Shown here: in pieces, positions 35,875-48,100 of the stretch
How the letters are laid out: every line of letters starts with the position of its first letter
How positions within the stretch are numbered: the first letter of the stretch is position 1
Position numbers and translations under genes: made by a program
Notes under the pieces: generated by a model
Told to the model about the DNA's origin: nothing
The model's input: only the letters and a program-made list of their open reading frames with translations
Database searches by the model: none
Assembly (NCBI GenBank): GCA_040954595.2
Contig: CM082583.2
Span: forward strand, 1,860,001 to 1,924,000
Length of the DNA: 64,000 nucleotides
Origin: Balanoglossus misakiensis
Taxonomy: Eukaryota; Hemichordata
Direction: 5' to 3'

Positions 35875-38800
35875 ATGCAATCAACCGGGTGTGACATGGC
35901 GCTATATGAAATCGTCGAGCGGGTCTTGAGCGGCGCGTTTAAAAAGTATGGACGGTTCCTCTCGCGTTGTCCGTGGCTAGTCTTGTTCGTTGCATTTTTC
36001 TTGACCGGAGTGTTGGGTTTGGGGCTTTTGTTTACGGAGTCGGAAACCAACCTCGAGTACCTGTACACGCCGGAGAACAGCCGGGCCGTGCAAGACCGAC
36101 GCCGGGTGGCGGCTTTGTTTCCCGATGCAAGCGGCTCTGACTTCTACCCTCATCAATCAGCGTCTCTCGGTGTGTACGGAGATGTGATTTTTCTTGGTCG
36201 AAGAAGAGGGCAGAACGTTTTAACCAGCGAAGTACTCAGTCAATCTCTGGTGGTTGACGAGTACGTAGCTAACATATCGCTCATAGTAGACAATACAGAA
36301 TACAGTTATTACAACGTCTGTGCCAGGCGATCCGGTTCGTGCTACGTAAGCGGTATACATAGCCTACTCAACGGTACCGATGTGAGCACTTTCCTACAAA
36401 AGCAACTCACTTACCCCGTTGTTGAAATTGGTGCCGAGTCGGTATACCTACCAGCTATTTTGGGCGGCGTAACAGTCAGCGGAAAGTCAACTGTACAGTC
36501 TGCCGAAGCGTTCCGTGTGCGTTACTATCTCCGAACTGATGGAGAATACAAAGACATCAGTCTGTTGTGGGAGAAGGAATTTCTGGCGAGGTTGTCTGAA
36601 TGGAACGGCACGTCCATCCAGATCGCGTACTCCACCTCCGAGAGTTTGAGCAGCGAGCTGAATTCGGGACTGTCGGGCGACATCGTCCGGTTTTCCATCA
36701 CGTTCGCTCTGATGATCACCTACGCAACGCTGGTGTGTGGCACAGGGAACTGCATCACCACCAGGAGTTGGCTGGCTTGCACGGGAGTCATCGCCGCTGC
36801 TTTTGCGATCCTGGCGTCCTACGGGTTCTGTTCCTACATTGGCGTGAAGAAGGTCAGCGTGGTCGATATCATGCCATTCCTTATCGTAGGTAGGTTTCCC
36901 GATATTATTGTAAAATGATTAGGCAAACCCTGCATTCTTTCTTGTAGTTTCGATATCAAACATTTGCATAATCCACCTTTAACACATACAGTTCACATGT
37001 GACTGAAATTTCCTCCTTTCACGTCATAAGACAACGTATCACGGCTTCATAGTATATTTGGTCAGAATTATTGGTAATATGTCACAAAACACAACGAGCA
37101 TATTAATGTTAAAATCCTGCGAAGAAGAAATGAACGAGTGCGTGTTTAGTTCACAGAACAACCCAGCCATCAGAGAGGTCGCTAAGGTTCCCGGATGTTT
37201 GGGTCCGATCTTACACGCAGAATCAGAAAGGCTGGTTTTAGTGAAAAGGGAAAGTAATGATAACATGTTGTAATAACATTCACAATTCATAAATATTTGT
37301 AACAGAAATGAAAACAATACTTGTATCGTAGTGTCAAAAGCTTATATAAATAGTTGTAGACGCAGCACCCTTTTTAGACTGCAATATACATCTATACCAT
37401 CCGTATGAGTGTTTGGGTTTCAACGTTCTGTACAATATATTATAACCATGGAATTGAAAAAGATTTCTCCATGCCTACTACGTACTTGCTCCTTGCGAGG
37501 AATATAGTTTTATCAGCGCCCTTCCTCCCCCCCTCTCCCCCTCCCCCTCCCTTCTTTGGTTGATTGCTTCCTTCCTTCCCTTGTTATTTTATGTATTTTT
37601 GCGGCGTGGAAAATTGAATCCTACTTTCTTCTCACTCTTCCATTTTTCTCTCTCCATGCTAATGATTACAGGAATCGGAATTGATGACATGTTTCTGTTA
37701 ATGTCTGGATGGCTTGAAACCAAACCCTCGGACAAAGTTGCGGACAGAGTCAGCACTGCTTTGAGCATCTCTGCTGTCTCAATCACAATCACGTCGTTGA
37801 CCGACCTTCTGGCGTTCACGATTGGAGCGACCAATGTTTTCCCGGCTGTCCGCAATTTCTGCATATACACTGGTAGGTGGCGTATTTGTTAAGGTAGCAC
37901 GCGCCTCGGGGACAGATTTTCAGTAAAAAAATTATAGTCCTTCAAAGCGTTTAAGGACTGGTCAGTTTCTTCGGCTGGGGGCGGTGTATTCTATTTTGTG
38001 GATATCAAAAAGTGAATGAGCCCCCCACCTCATTGAACATGGGAAAAGTGAGTGATCCCCCATCACCCAATTCCAAAACAGAGTGCCCTCCCTATGTATT
38101 AACCCCCAGACCGAGGAAACTGACAAATCCATTTTCATTGCTGTAATAACGTGTGTGAAGGTCTTCACCGTTTTGTTTTCACACATAAATTAATACACTA
38201 TTCCCCCCTAGAATTAACACAGGTATTGGCCACCATTTTGAATTTCTCAATGTCGCTTTCTCAAACGCAAGTTTGCATCGTGGCCCCTGCATGTACATGT
38301 ACATGTATACTAACTGAGAGGTGCGTGCATGCGTGGATGAAATATTGTACCTTTAGTCCTAAGTCTGGAAAGTACTGGTATAGACTGGATATGATGACGT
38401 ACATTTAGGCTAACCCAACAATTAATGATTTTAGCAGCAAAACATGCAGAGCGCGGGCTTTCATCAGTTTTTTTCTTGTCTGCTATTTTCAGGCTTCGCA
38501 GTGATATGGTGTTATTTAATGCAGCTGACGGTCTTTGGGAGTTTCATGGTGTTCCACACGAGACGGGTGAAGGATGAGAAACACTGCTTCACGGGCGCAA
38601 AGATACCGGACGAGGAATCGTGCAAAGCACGCGGCAAAGTTTGGTACTGTAACTGGATTGTCTGGTGCCGGGGAATAGAATCAAAGAGTATAGAAAAAGA
38701 CGAAGAAGACAGAAGCATTTTCGAGCGGTTTTCGGGGCCATTTGCATCATTCGTGAAACGTTGGCCTGTTAAAATAGCAGTTTTAGTTGTGTTTGCAGGA

Positions 38801-39916
38801 TACTTGGGCGTTTCTATATGGGGTGCCAGTCAGTTACAGCAAGGTCTTTTGTTAAATAATCTTGTCCCACCAAGCTCCTATCTCCATTCCTACCTTATTC
38901 TCGACAATGACTATTTCGACACTAATGGTCCTACTATTTCAGTCGTAATGGACGGCCCCCTAAGTTACTGGGATGAAGGCGTACAGGGAAAGATCAACAA
39001 CTTACTCACGGAGATTCAGAGTGACAATGACATAGTCCAAGACTCCAGCATATCCTGGCTCGACAGTTTCTCAAGTTTCCATAACAGATCGCCTCCCAGT
39101 GACTTGTCTACTTTCATTTACTCCCTTCAATTTGAATTCCTCCCGGCTTTTCCTGTCTTTGACAATGACGTGAAGATTTCTGATGATGGACAGGTGATAG
39201 CAGCGCGATTCTATGTCCGTTCCGTTGGACTGACCAGTTCAACCGACCAAGGCCAGATGATGCTACGAGTTCGGAAAATAACCGACAGCAGTGATTTGCC
39301 TGCATTCGCCTACACAGGCGCGTTCATTTTTTACGAGCAGTACGTTCAAGTACTACCGAGCACATTGCTAACTGTCGGCTGCGCTGTGGCGGCCATGTTT
39401 GTCGTCTGCATTTTCTTCATCCCCCACCCCCTCTGTGTTATTTACGTCACCATAACCATGGTGATGATTCTTGTCGGTCTGTTTGGTTTCATGCATTTCT
39501 GGGGTCTTTCTTTGAGCTCCATCACTATGATACACATAGTCATTAGCATAGGTTTCAGCGTCGACTTTTGTGCGCATGTCAGTCATGCTTTCATGAAGGC
39601 TGATGGGAAAGATCGCAACGAGCGAGTCACGGTGGCCCTGTCTCGTGTTGCAGTACCCATCTTGAATGGTGGAATCTCCACCCTCCTCGGTGTAATCATG
39701 CTTGTAGACGCCAGTTCTTACGTATTTCAGTCATTCTTCAGGATAATGGTTCTCACTATCCTCTTTGGGGTCGCGCATGCGCTTCTTTTCCTCCCTGTCT
39801 TGTTGTCGCTGATTGGTCCTTCCAAATCAGAGAAGAAAGAAATTTCATCTGGAAAAACAAAGGTACATCTCGAGCCAATTGGAAATGATAATTTAGCGAT
39901 AGAGATTAAAGAGTGA
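35875..39916 (+). CDS. Patched domain-containing (PTCHD3-like) RND membrane protein
   Basis: Three exons: 35875-36889, 37672-37872 and 38493-39916. All introns are GT-AG and interrupt a Gly codon after its first base (phase 1). The protein is about 879 residues from the first ATG; a second in-frame ATG at 35896 has a better context (GACATGG) and may be the true start. The N-terminal transmembrane helix (about 30-55) is followed by a large extracellular loop with N-glycosylation sequons, then the sterol-sensing-type helices ending VVDIMPFLIVGIGIDDMFLLMSGW, which spans the exon 1-2 junction. A second loop follows, then five closing helices with SIGFSVDFCAHVSHAF and GVAHALLFLPVLLSL. The acidic GIGIDD and GFSVDF motifs sit where RND transporters carry proton-relay residues. 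The role is probably lipid/sterol transport or sensing; the specific substrate is unknown. The short cytosolic tail ends in lysine/glutamate-rich sequence. Confidence 0.9.
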
Positions 39917-40520
39917 CGTCACCTTGATGTAACAAAGCACGGCGCCCCAGAATTCTGTAAAATGCACACAGTCACTTAACCTATGAAAATTTAGCCACTG
40001 TTTCATGAAAAGTTGAAATCTGACAGTGCGTTGTAAAGCCAAATCTCTCTGCCTTCAAATAACTAACAAATTAGTCAGGCTATCAATCAAAAGAAGAAAG
40101 TTTTAGTTGTGAAACTGTTTGCTACAATATCGCATCACTCTGTGAAAACATGCAAATAAATGGTGCACTTTACAAAGACCCAAAAAGTATATTTGTTTCA
40201 AAGTGTGTTTTGATATTTGAAAAAGGCTGAAAGCAATTTGAATATACCGAAGCTGTACTTAAGCTGCACATTATTTTATACATGTATTTTGACATACATA
40301 TTGTAAATACATTTATACGTGTTTAGCTGTTTTGTGTGTACAGAAAAACTGCGTTTGAATTGTCATTGTTTTTACCAATTTCAATAATACAATGTATATA
40401 TTCCCATGGTTTATTTTTCAAATTAGATGATGATCGATAATAATACCTATGGTCTTACAAAATGCATTCTGACCCAAACCAATAGCTGAAAAGTGTATTT
40501 CAAAATAAAGTATTTGGCTG
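39917..40520 (+). other. Probable 3' UTR of the Patched-domain gene
   Basis: AT-rich, non-coding sequence follows the TGA at 39914-39916. A canonical AATAAA at 40504-40509 would put cleavage near 40525, giving a 3' UTR of about 600 bp. Confidence 0.5.
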
Positions 40521-40529
40521 AAAACAAAA

Positions 40530-41344
<815 letters not shown>

Positions 41345-41963
41345 TTTCCTCTGGTAATACAAGCAATACTGATTCAACATATGGTAATTCTTGGCGTTGC
41401 TTTATTCAACTATGTTAAACTCGCATCAATCTACACTCAAGTGAATTTTTTCATTGACGCAAAACATATTTAGTTCGTTTGTGTCAAAACTTTTCACATA
41501 ACGATGTACCATAGAACTGCATCGTGTTTCACACATATCAGAACTAAACATACGTCAACATAACCCGGTAGGCAATAAGGGATAAATGATGATTATGTAA
41601 TGAAAATTTGTAACACTTTTTTTCATGAAATATTAAAATACAAAATTGATCTAAAACCGTCCCAAGCACTCCCCGTAATAAAATATTCAGACATATGTCT
41701 CTCGGCTGTTTCAAGTGTATTAGGAAGACAATACCTTGTTTCAGTTTTCAAATGGCAAATTATTTCACTTTGGAGATCATTGTTGGTTATGTTGGTTGAA
41801 TGTTGCTGAAATGAGAACATAATCTGTAAAATTACTAAACGGTTACTATGTCATCAGACAAGAACATTTTCAAATGGTGCTGTTTACCTCTTCAGTATAA
41901 CACAATAAAAGAAGCCATGTATTTGATAAATCAATCAAGTCCATAGACTTCACTAAGGTTACA

Positions 41964-42261
41964 TTGTATTATAGCCTAGTACCTCGCCATATTTTGTCCG
42001 CTTTGCTTCCAATACTAACAAACATGCGTGTAATTAAGGATGGGTAACATTTTAAATTCAAATTAGCCCTGCCTTCACTATAACCTTACACCCAATCACC
42101 ATTGATCAGTTTATGTGAGTGACTTCTGAGGGACGCTAGTAACATCACAATTCCCAGCAAGGGGTATGGGGTTTTATTGGGCCAGTGGCATGAGTGATGC
42201 TAGGCGTTCGTTTTGGAAGCAAAGCGGACAAAATACGGCGAGGTACTAGGCTATTTGTATT
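41964..42261. mobile_element. MITE with ~42-bp inverted ends and 7-bp target duplication
   Basis: ATAGCCTAGTACCTCGCC (from 41971) and its reverse complement (ending 42254) close an element of 284 bp. The arms include GCGGACAAAAT and GCAAAGCGGAC-type matches with one or two mismatches. TTGTATT flanks it on both sides (41964-41970 and 42255-42261), a clean 7-bp duplication. There is no ORF. Confidence 0.85.
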
Positions 42262-42373
42262 GCTAATAAAACTTATATTTAAAATCTTTTCTTTCAAATG
42301 AAAAGTAGCAGGTTAGAAAAGAATTGGTTAATCGATAAAGCTGATGTGCATAGTAATATAATATGTGACCTGA

Positions 42374-43177
42374 TTAAGATGGGTCCCCCGGATCTTTTTG
42401 CCCGTTGCTATGGGCCTTTGTAGGACATTACACCCCGATTTGGACTAAGCCGTTTTCAGAGTCTACCAAGGGGCTGGTAACTAGTTGAAAATCTGCACGA
42501 TTGTGAGCGCGCGCCCCCTGACGCCATTGATATGCAAATTAGCTAGGTCAAATTTCAAAAGCCTAAGGCTTTTTATTCCGTGACCTCAAAAACGAACTTG
42601 ATACGTATTCATTAGTTGCTTGAACCAGGGAAGATCGTGACGGATTTTGTTTTCGAATATTATCGTTGTATCCTACGATTTCAGCATACCCGTACCACAC
42701 CTGAAAAAATCATCGATTTTGGGTGTTTTTGGACGCACTCTTCCATCGGTATCGCTTCTTAGCACGACGAAAACCGAAAAAAACGATCCGTCACACTGTG
42801 CGGAAGTGCGTTCTCAACAAGCAGGTCAAATTTGGCTGGCCTACGTCGCCTGTGAAAAAAGCCTTAGGGATTTTCGTGAATGGTACAAAATCTCTGTGTA
42901 CAAAACATTGGATTTTTAGCGTTCGATCCAGTTACTGTGGTTACAGGACGCGCACGCTATCACTGACCGCTGCTTTGCCGCATTAGCGTGGCGGCCTATG
43001 GCCGGGCGGTAGCTGCCGTAACCATACTCGGACAGGGGGTGTGCACACAATCGTGCGTATTTTTAACTAGTTTCAAGCCCCTTGTCGGACGTTCATAACG
43101 GTTGCGATCAAAATTGAGTGTAGTGTCCTATAAAGGCCTATAGCAACGGGCAAAAAGATCCGGGGGACCCATCTTAA
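42374..43177. mobile_element. TTAA-flanked MITE (about 796 bp), copy 2
   Basis: Same family as 25583-26370, in the opposite orientation and with small differences throughout. TTAA flanks are at 42374-42377 and 43174-43177, and the ends GATGGGTCCCCCGGATC and complement are intact. The internal frame that is 112 codons long in copy 1 is broken here by a one-base shift near 42780, so it is unlikely to be selected as protein. Confidence 0.9.
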
Positions 43178-44522
43178 TTAATCTGTAATGAGAAAAACAG
43201 CAACTAGCTTCAATTCCGTAATAAGTCTAAATCTGAAAAGTTCTTAGGAAGCACTTGTTTAAATATTTCAATTGATATTTTGTTCAAGAAAATCATCTTA
43301 CTTAACATTTTATCTTGATTAAATGAACCCTACGTCATACACGATGACGTTTCAAAGTGTGAAACCATAACTAAAACATGAAAAATTATGTGTCACAAAC
43401 AAAGTATTCAAAATTAATACAGTGTACAACTATACTATATTGAAAACTTAGTAAAGAAAGAAATTCTGTTTGTCAATACTATAGATAACTTCTACATTAA
43501 ATGTACATGTACAAAGATCAGTTGAAATACGCTTTTCCTGTCAATCTTACGTGTTCTAGTAATGACACATATATATGCGTCATGGTACAGAAATGTGAAT
43601 GATTAAATACATCATTTTACATATTTTTAATCAAACTATTACGGACAAATCTAAATTGCTAGAGTTGAAAATAGAAAGAAGACTTTGAATATACAGTGTT
43701 CTCCCCAGAGCAATTTACGCATATTGGCCTCTACTCTTTAATGTTGATAAGACAATGGAACGTAATTGACATAACAATTATTTATATAGTTATGCAAATT
43801 AGCCGCTACTCTATCAGAAATGTTTGGAGAACACTGATGTATAACATATTTCCTCTAGATCTTTTGCTCAAACAATTAACTTCGCTGGGCATGGAACCGG
43901 TACAAATATGTACATGTGAGTTTCCCAATGTCTGTAAACATAAGCCTTGGTATTCTATACAAAATTTTGGTACAGTATTGAGGAAGTTTAACAGTGGCCA
44001 CGTTATCATAAACCATGTGTATACTGATAACCATGAGCGAAACTAATCCTGCAATATAGGATCAACACAGATGCTAATCTAGTCCAGTCTATAAAGTGTA
44101 AAGTACTATAGTCACAACACAGTATACAGGGGAGCATACAGAATCTCAAATAATTAGAGTTGCTGTGCCATGCCAAATAGAACTTGGAAAAAGAATATAT
44201 ATATGCAAATTTAATTGCTGAATACAAAGTGTGTAAGTACAATTGCCATGAAAACAAAGTGAAGGCTGGTTGGCTTTATAAAAAGTTTTCTTTTCTGAAG
44301 ACTTTGATGTTGATTATGGGCAGGCACAAGTGAGGCAAATATCGCATGGTCAAAACTAGGTCATAATTTGTCAAAAACTATAGTTACTAAAACACAGCAA
44401 CGTGTTAGAGTCTGTATATGGTGCAACAAAATCACTTTCCTGATAATATATACGAATATACTCAACACAAATATTTAGCATATGTTCCTTTCTTTCTGTC
44501 GGGAAGATGAGTCGAAAACATC
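43178..44522. other. 3' flank of the polyketide synthase gene
   Basis: AT-rich sequence downstream of the PKS stop codon, probably containing its 3' UTR. A 116-codon plus-strand frame (43696-44046) has no recognised domain and is antisense to this flank; I do not support it as a gene. Confidence 0.4.
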
Positions 44523-45188
44523 TCATTGCAACCTCTTTTTCAGTTCCATTGCCCAGGTCAGCAACTTGTCATGGTCGACACTCTCAAAGGTCAATGTTCT
44601 CTGCTTTGTCTTGATCTCGAAAACGCAACAACCTGAAATATAATACAAACAAACAACATCCAATATTTCACGTCTTGACGGAAGACTGCTTTAAATTGAA
44701 TTTTTTGTCAAGAACATTAAATGTAAATCAATTTAAACCTGTCACTATCATAGTTCAGTCATAGTCCGTAAAACTCAATTGTGGGAAGATGCGAACTAGC
44801 TTGTCCCTATAGTTTGTGAGATATAACTGTCGGAACTACAATTTGACTGTATAAACAATAGCCCACAGCCAAATAAACCAAACTTTACACTACACTTAAC
44901 CAAGCTACACTGCAGCTTAGAATTTCGCAAATTAGTGCCTGCATGTACACTACCGCTTTGTTGTAAATTGTTGTTTGCTGATGTATGTCACCATACTTTT
45001 TGCAGCAGTTGTTTACTGACCTGTGAAGTTGTACATGTTGATGACAGCCACATTTTGGAGAGCTATTCTTCTGTGCCTGCCATTTGATTGCCAAGTCAAA
45101 TACTTCTTGCCACTAATCGGACATCTTTGGATACACAGTTGTGTTTTATACTTGTATCCCTTGGACGTTCTCTTTGTCAGCCTCACGC
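44523..45188 (-). other. PH-like domain at the extreme C-terminus of the PKS
   Basis: The last two exons (45188-45021 and 44632-44523) join to exon 5 in matching phase. They encode GVRLTKRTSKGYKYKTQLC, KKYLTWQS, RRIALQNVAVIN, CCVFEIKTKQRTLTFESVD and a final helix LLTWAMELKKRLQ. The succession of basic strands, FEI.T..R...F.S.D and a C-terminal helix with a central Trp is the PH-domain pattern. It is short (about 91 residues). Ligand binding cannot be inferred. Confidence 0.7.
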
Positions 45189-48100
45189 CTACGAAAAGAG
45201 AATCAAAGTGGGAAGAATGGTTATTGGTGTTCTTAGTCTTTGGTGTGATGATGTGATATCGACTGCATTGGGCGAATTTAAGTACCCTGTTTATTTGAAC
45301 CATTTTCTATCAGTAACTCCGTACCCAAACCCTAACCACCAAACAATTGATCAATCGAGCGATCGATCGACCGATCAATCTATCGTATATCTATCAAAAG
45401 AGAAAAAGATGCAACTTAAGCCAGCTATCAACCAACCAAGAAATACAATTATTAGTCAGTCAGTCAGTCATGCAGTATTCGGTCGGTCAGTAAGTTAGTC
45501 ATCCAGTCACCTAGTCAATAAGTCAGACAATCATGCATAATTAACAAAATTTATGTCTGATGACCTGACATATATCAATGTTCTAACTTTAGCGAAATGG
45601 TCAAATTACCTTCTTCCAATTCTGGCCAAGAATGCTGTTTTTCCCCCACCAATTTGGACATATTGAGGTGTTCCTGCTCCCCGATGAGTAAATCTATGTT
45701 TCCATCATGAGCCAGGTCACCGTTCATAACAACGTGGTCGGTATATTCTTTACAGTTAGGTTTCCCAACATCCTGCCTGCCATTAAGGAGAGCAGAATCC
45801 AAACTTCCTTGTACTGTGCCCTTCTGCGCATGTGTCCTATATTTTGTGGTGACGTCATTGAGACTTCGATAACTCTCACTTACACACGTCGCCATGAGGT
45901 CTCTGTAATCACTGAAAAACTGTTGACCCTCTTGGTGGCTGATGCATGAAGTGTTGAACCCACACCGGAGCGAAAGCGTGCCTCGGTTTGCATTTCTAAC
46001 AACTTCAATTCTCGTAATTTTACTTAAACCGACGAGACCTCCTTCGACATGCTCGACACCATCAACCACGTCTGCATCTCGTACCTCTTGAAATGCTGTG
46101 TGTTCCTCCCATGTAATAACGTGCTGATTGAGGGATTTGGGTTGGTCATCACCAGTCACCTTGACACACTCACAGATTTTGGACGTTGGGTAAAGACTGT
46201 GATGGACTCCAGATTTCACCCGGTCTCCTATTTCTTTAAGGAAATCAATAATTGGCATTTCCTTGTTCCCGAAGGTAACTCGCAAGAGGACATTGTTGAT
46301 AAAGAAACCAACGACTTCAGAGCTGACGGGGACATGCATACGCATATTGACTGGGTAAGTGACCAATATGTCATTGGACTGAGAGTAGATGTTTAGAAGC
46401 ATGGCGTATACAGCAATCATCAATTGGAATGGGGTAATTCCTATTTTCTGTGCAAACCGTTTCAGGTTTGCCGCGGCTGTTGAATTGATCTCCAAGACAA
46501 CATGGCCTACATCTACAGACACAGGATCTTGCATCATCAATGAGAACCTCCCAGGGGTGACATCAACAGGAGTGGCAAATATGTCCTCCCAGAATTGTCT
46601 CAGATACGTCGCCTGGGAATGAAGGAGCTGGCTTCGCTGTGCTAAATACTCGCCGAACTCGAATGATCTCCTCTGCTCGAATGAGTTATGCAACATCACT
46701 GCAATCAGGGCACGCCTGAAATCTCTCATAAGCGTTGTCAGGGAGAAGAAATCACAGGATATGTTGTGAACAACAATTCCAACGTGGGTTATCTGCTTCT
46801 CAATTTCTGCGAGAAAGACTCTGATGGGGAAGTCATTCTGCAAGTCGAAAGGTAGCTTGCTTGCATGTCGTATTGAAGATACAGCCTCATCGTCATTAGA
46901 TAGGCCAACAAGATGTCGAACGTCAGGATTAAAGTCTGAATGGATGTGGTACATAACATCAAAGACGTCATTATTGGATTTGCCTTGTTGGTATTTGGCT
47001 CTAAGCATAGCATGCTGCTGCATCAGTAGCTGTAGTACATCATGCCATTCCTTCTCAGTTGTGTCGAAGCCATGGATCCGAAATATGGCATACATGTTAT
47101 TTGTGATGTCTGGGGGTGTTGCCTGTGTTTTATGGAATCTAAGAGCTTGATCCTCAACAACACTGCCAGTAACAATATCTGATGCACTATGAAACAACTT
47201 AGATGCATTTTCTCCATTCATGACACTGCCAATGTTATCCTGGATGTACAGGGAGATTTGAGATAACGTTGCTGTTTCTGCCAGCAGGAGCGCTATTGGA
47301 ATGTTGACACCACATTTCTTCTTAAGATGAGTCTGCATTGTCATTGCTTGCATGGAATCTAATCCCAATGCAACAAGGGAGACATCTTCAAGGATTTCTT
47401 CTGTTTCCATTGCGAGCACATTGGCAACATCTGCCTTAACAAGGTCGTGCAGAAATGATGGTTGCTGACTCAAACTGTTGAAAGGTATGTTCCCGCGGTT
47501 TGTACTTTCTACCACGGCATCACTCTTTCTCCTTGTGTCGATGAAATTCTCAAAGCGCCTGCTGATGTGTGCAAGTTCAGATCTGTGCAGATCTTGTGAT
47601 ATACGACTCCAATTAAACTCCCCAAATAATACCTGAGAAGGATTGTACTTCAAGGTATATTCGAAGCACTTAATGATGTCAGCCACTGGTAATGGTAAGT
47701 ATCCCATTGTAGTCAGCATTTTCTTGACATCTTTAACACTGTCTATGATGCCAATGTTAAGAGCGCTCCAGTTGATGGTTTGACCAGGGAGACCATTGCT
47801 TCTTCTGTACTGTGCAAGCTGGTCTAGAAATGCATTTCCAGCACCATAATTTGCCTGCCCTCTATTGCCAAAAACTGCAACAGTAGACGAATGCATCACA
47901 AAGTAATCCAGAGGATCATCCCTGGTTAGCTGATGGAGATTCCATGCACCAAGAATCTTTGGACGAGTTGCAGTGATGAATTCCTCATCTGACATATTTA
48001 TCAACAGACGGTCTGCCAACACTACTGCTCCATGGAATACTCCTTTGATGGGAATGGCACCCAACTGTTTTCTAAGGTTCTGCAAAACCTTTTCCAAGGC

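Noticed and set aside
43696-44046. 116-codon plus-strand ORF downstream of the PKS
   Set aside because: No recognised domain, AT-rich composition, no splice context, and it lies antisense to the probable PKS 3' UTR.
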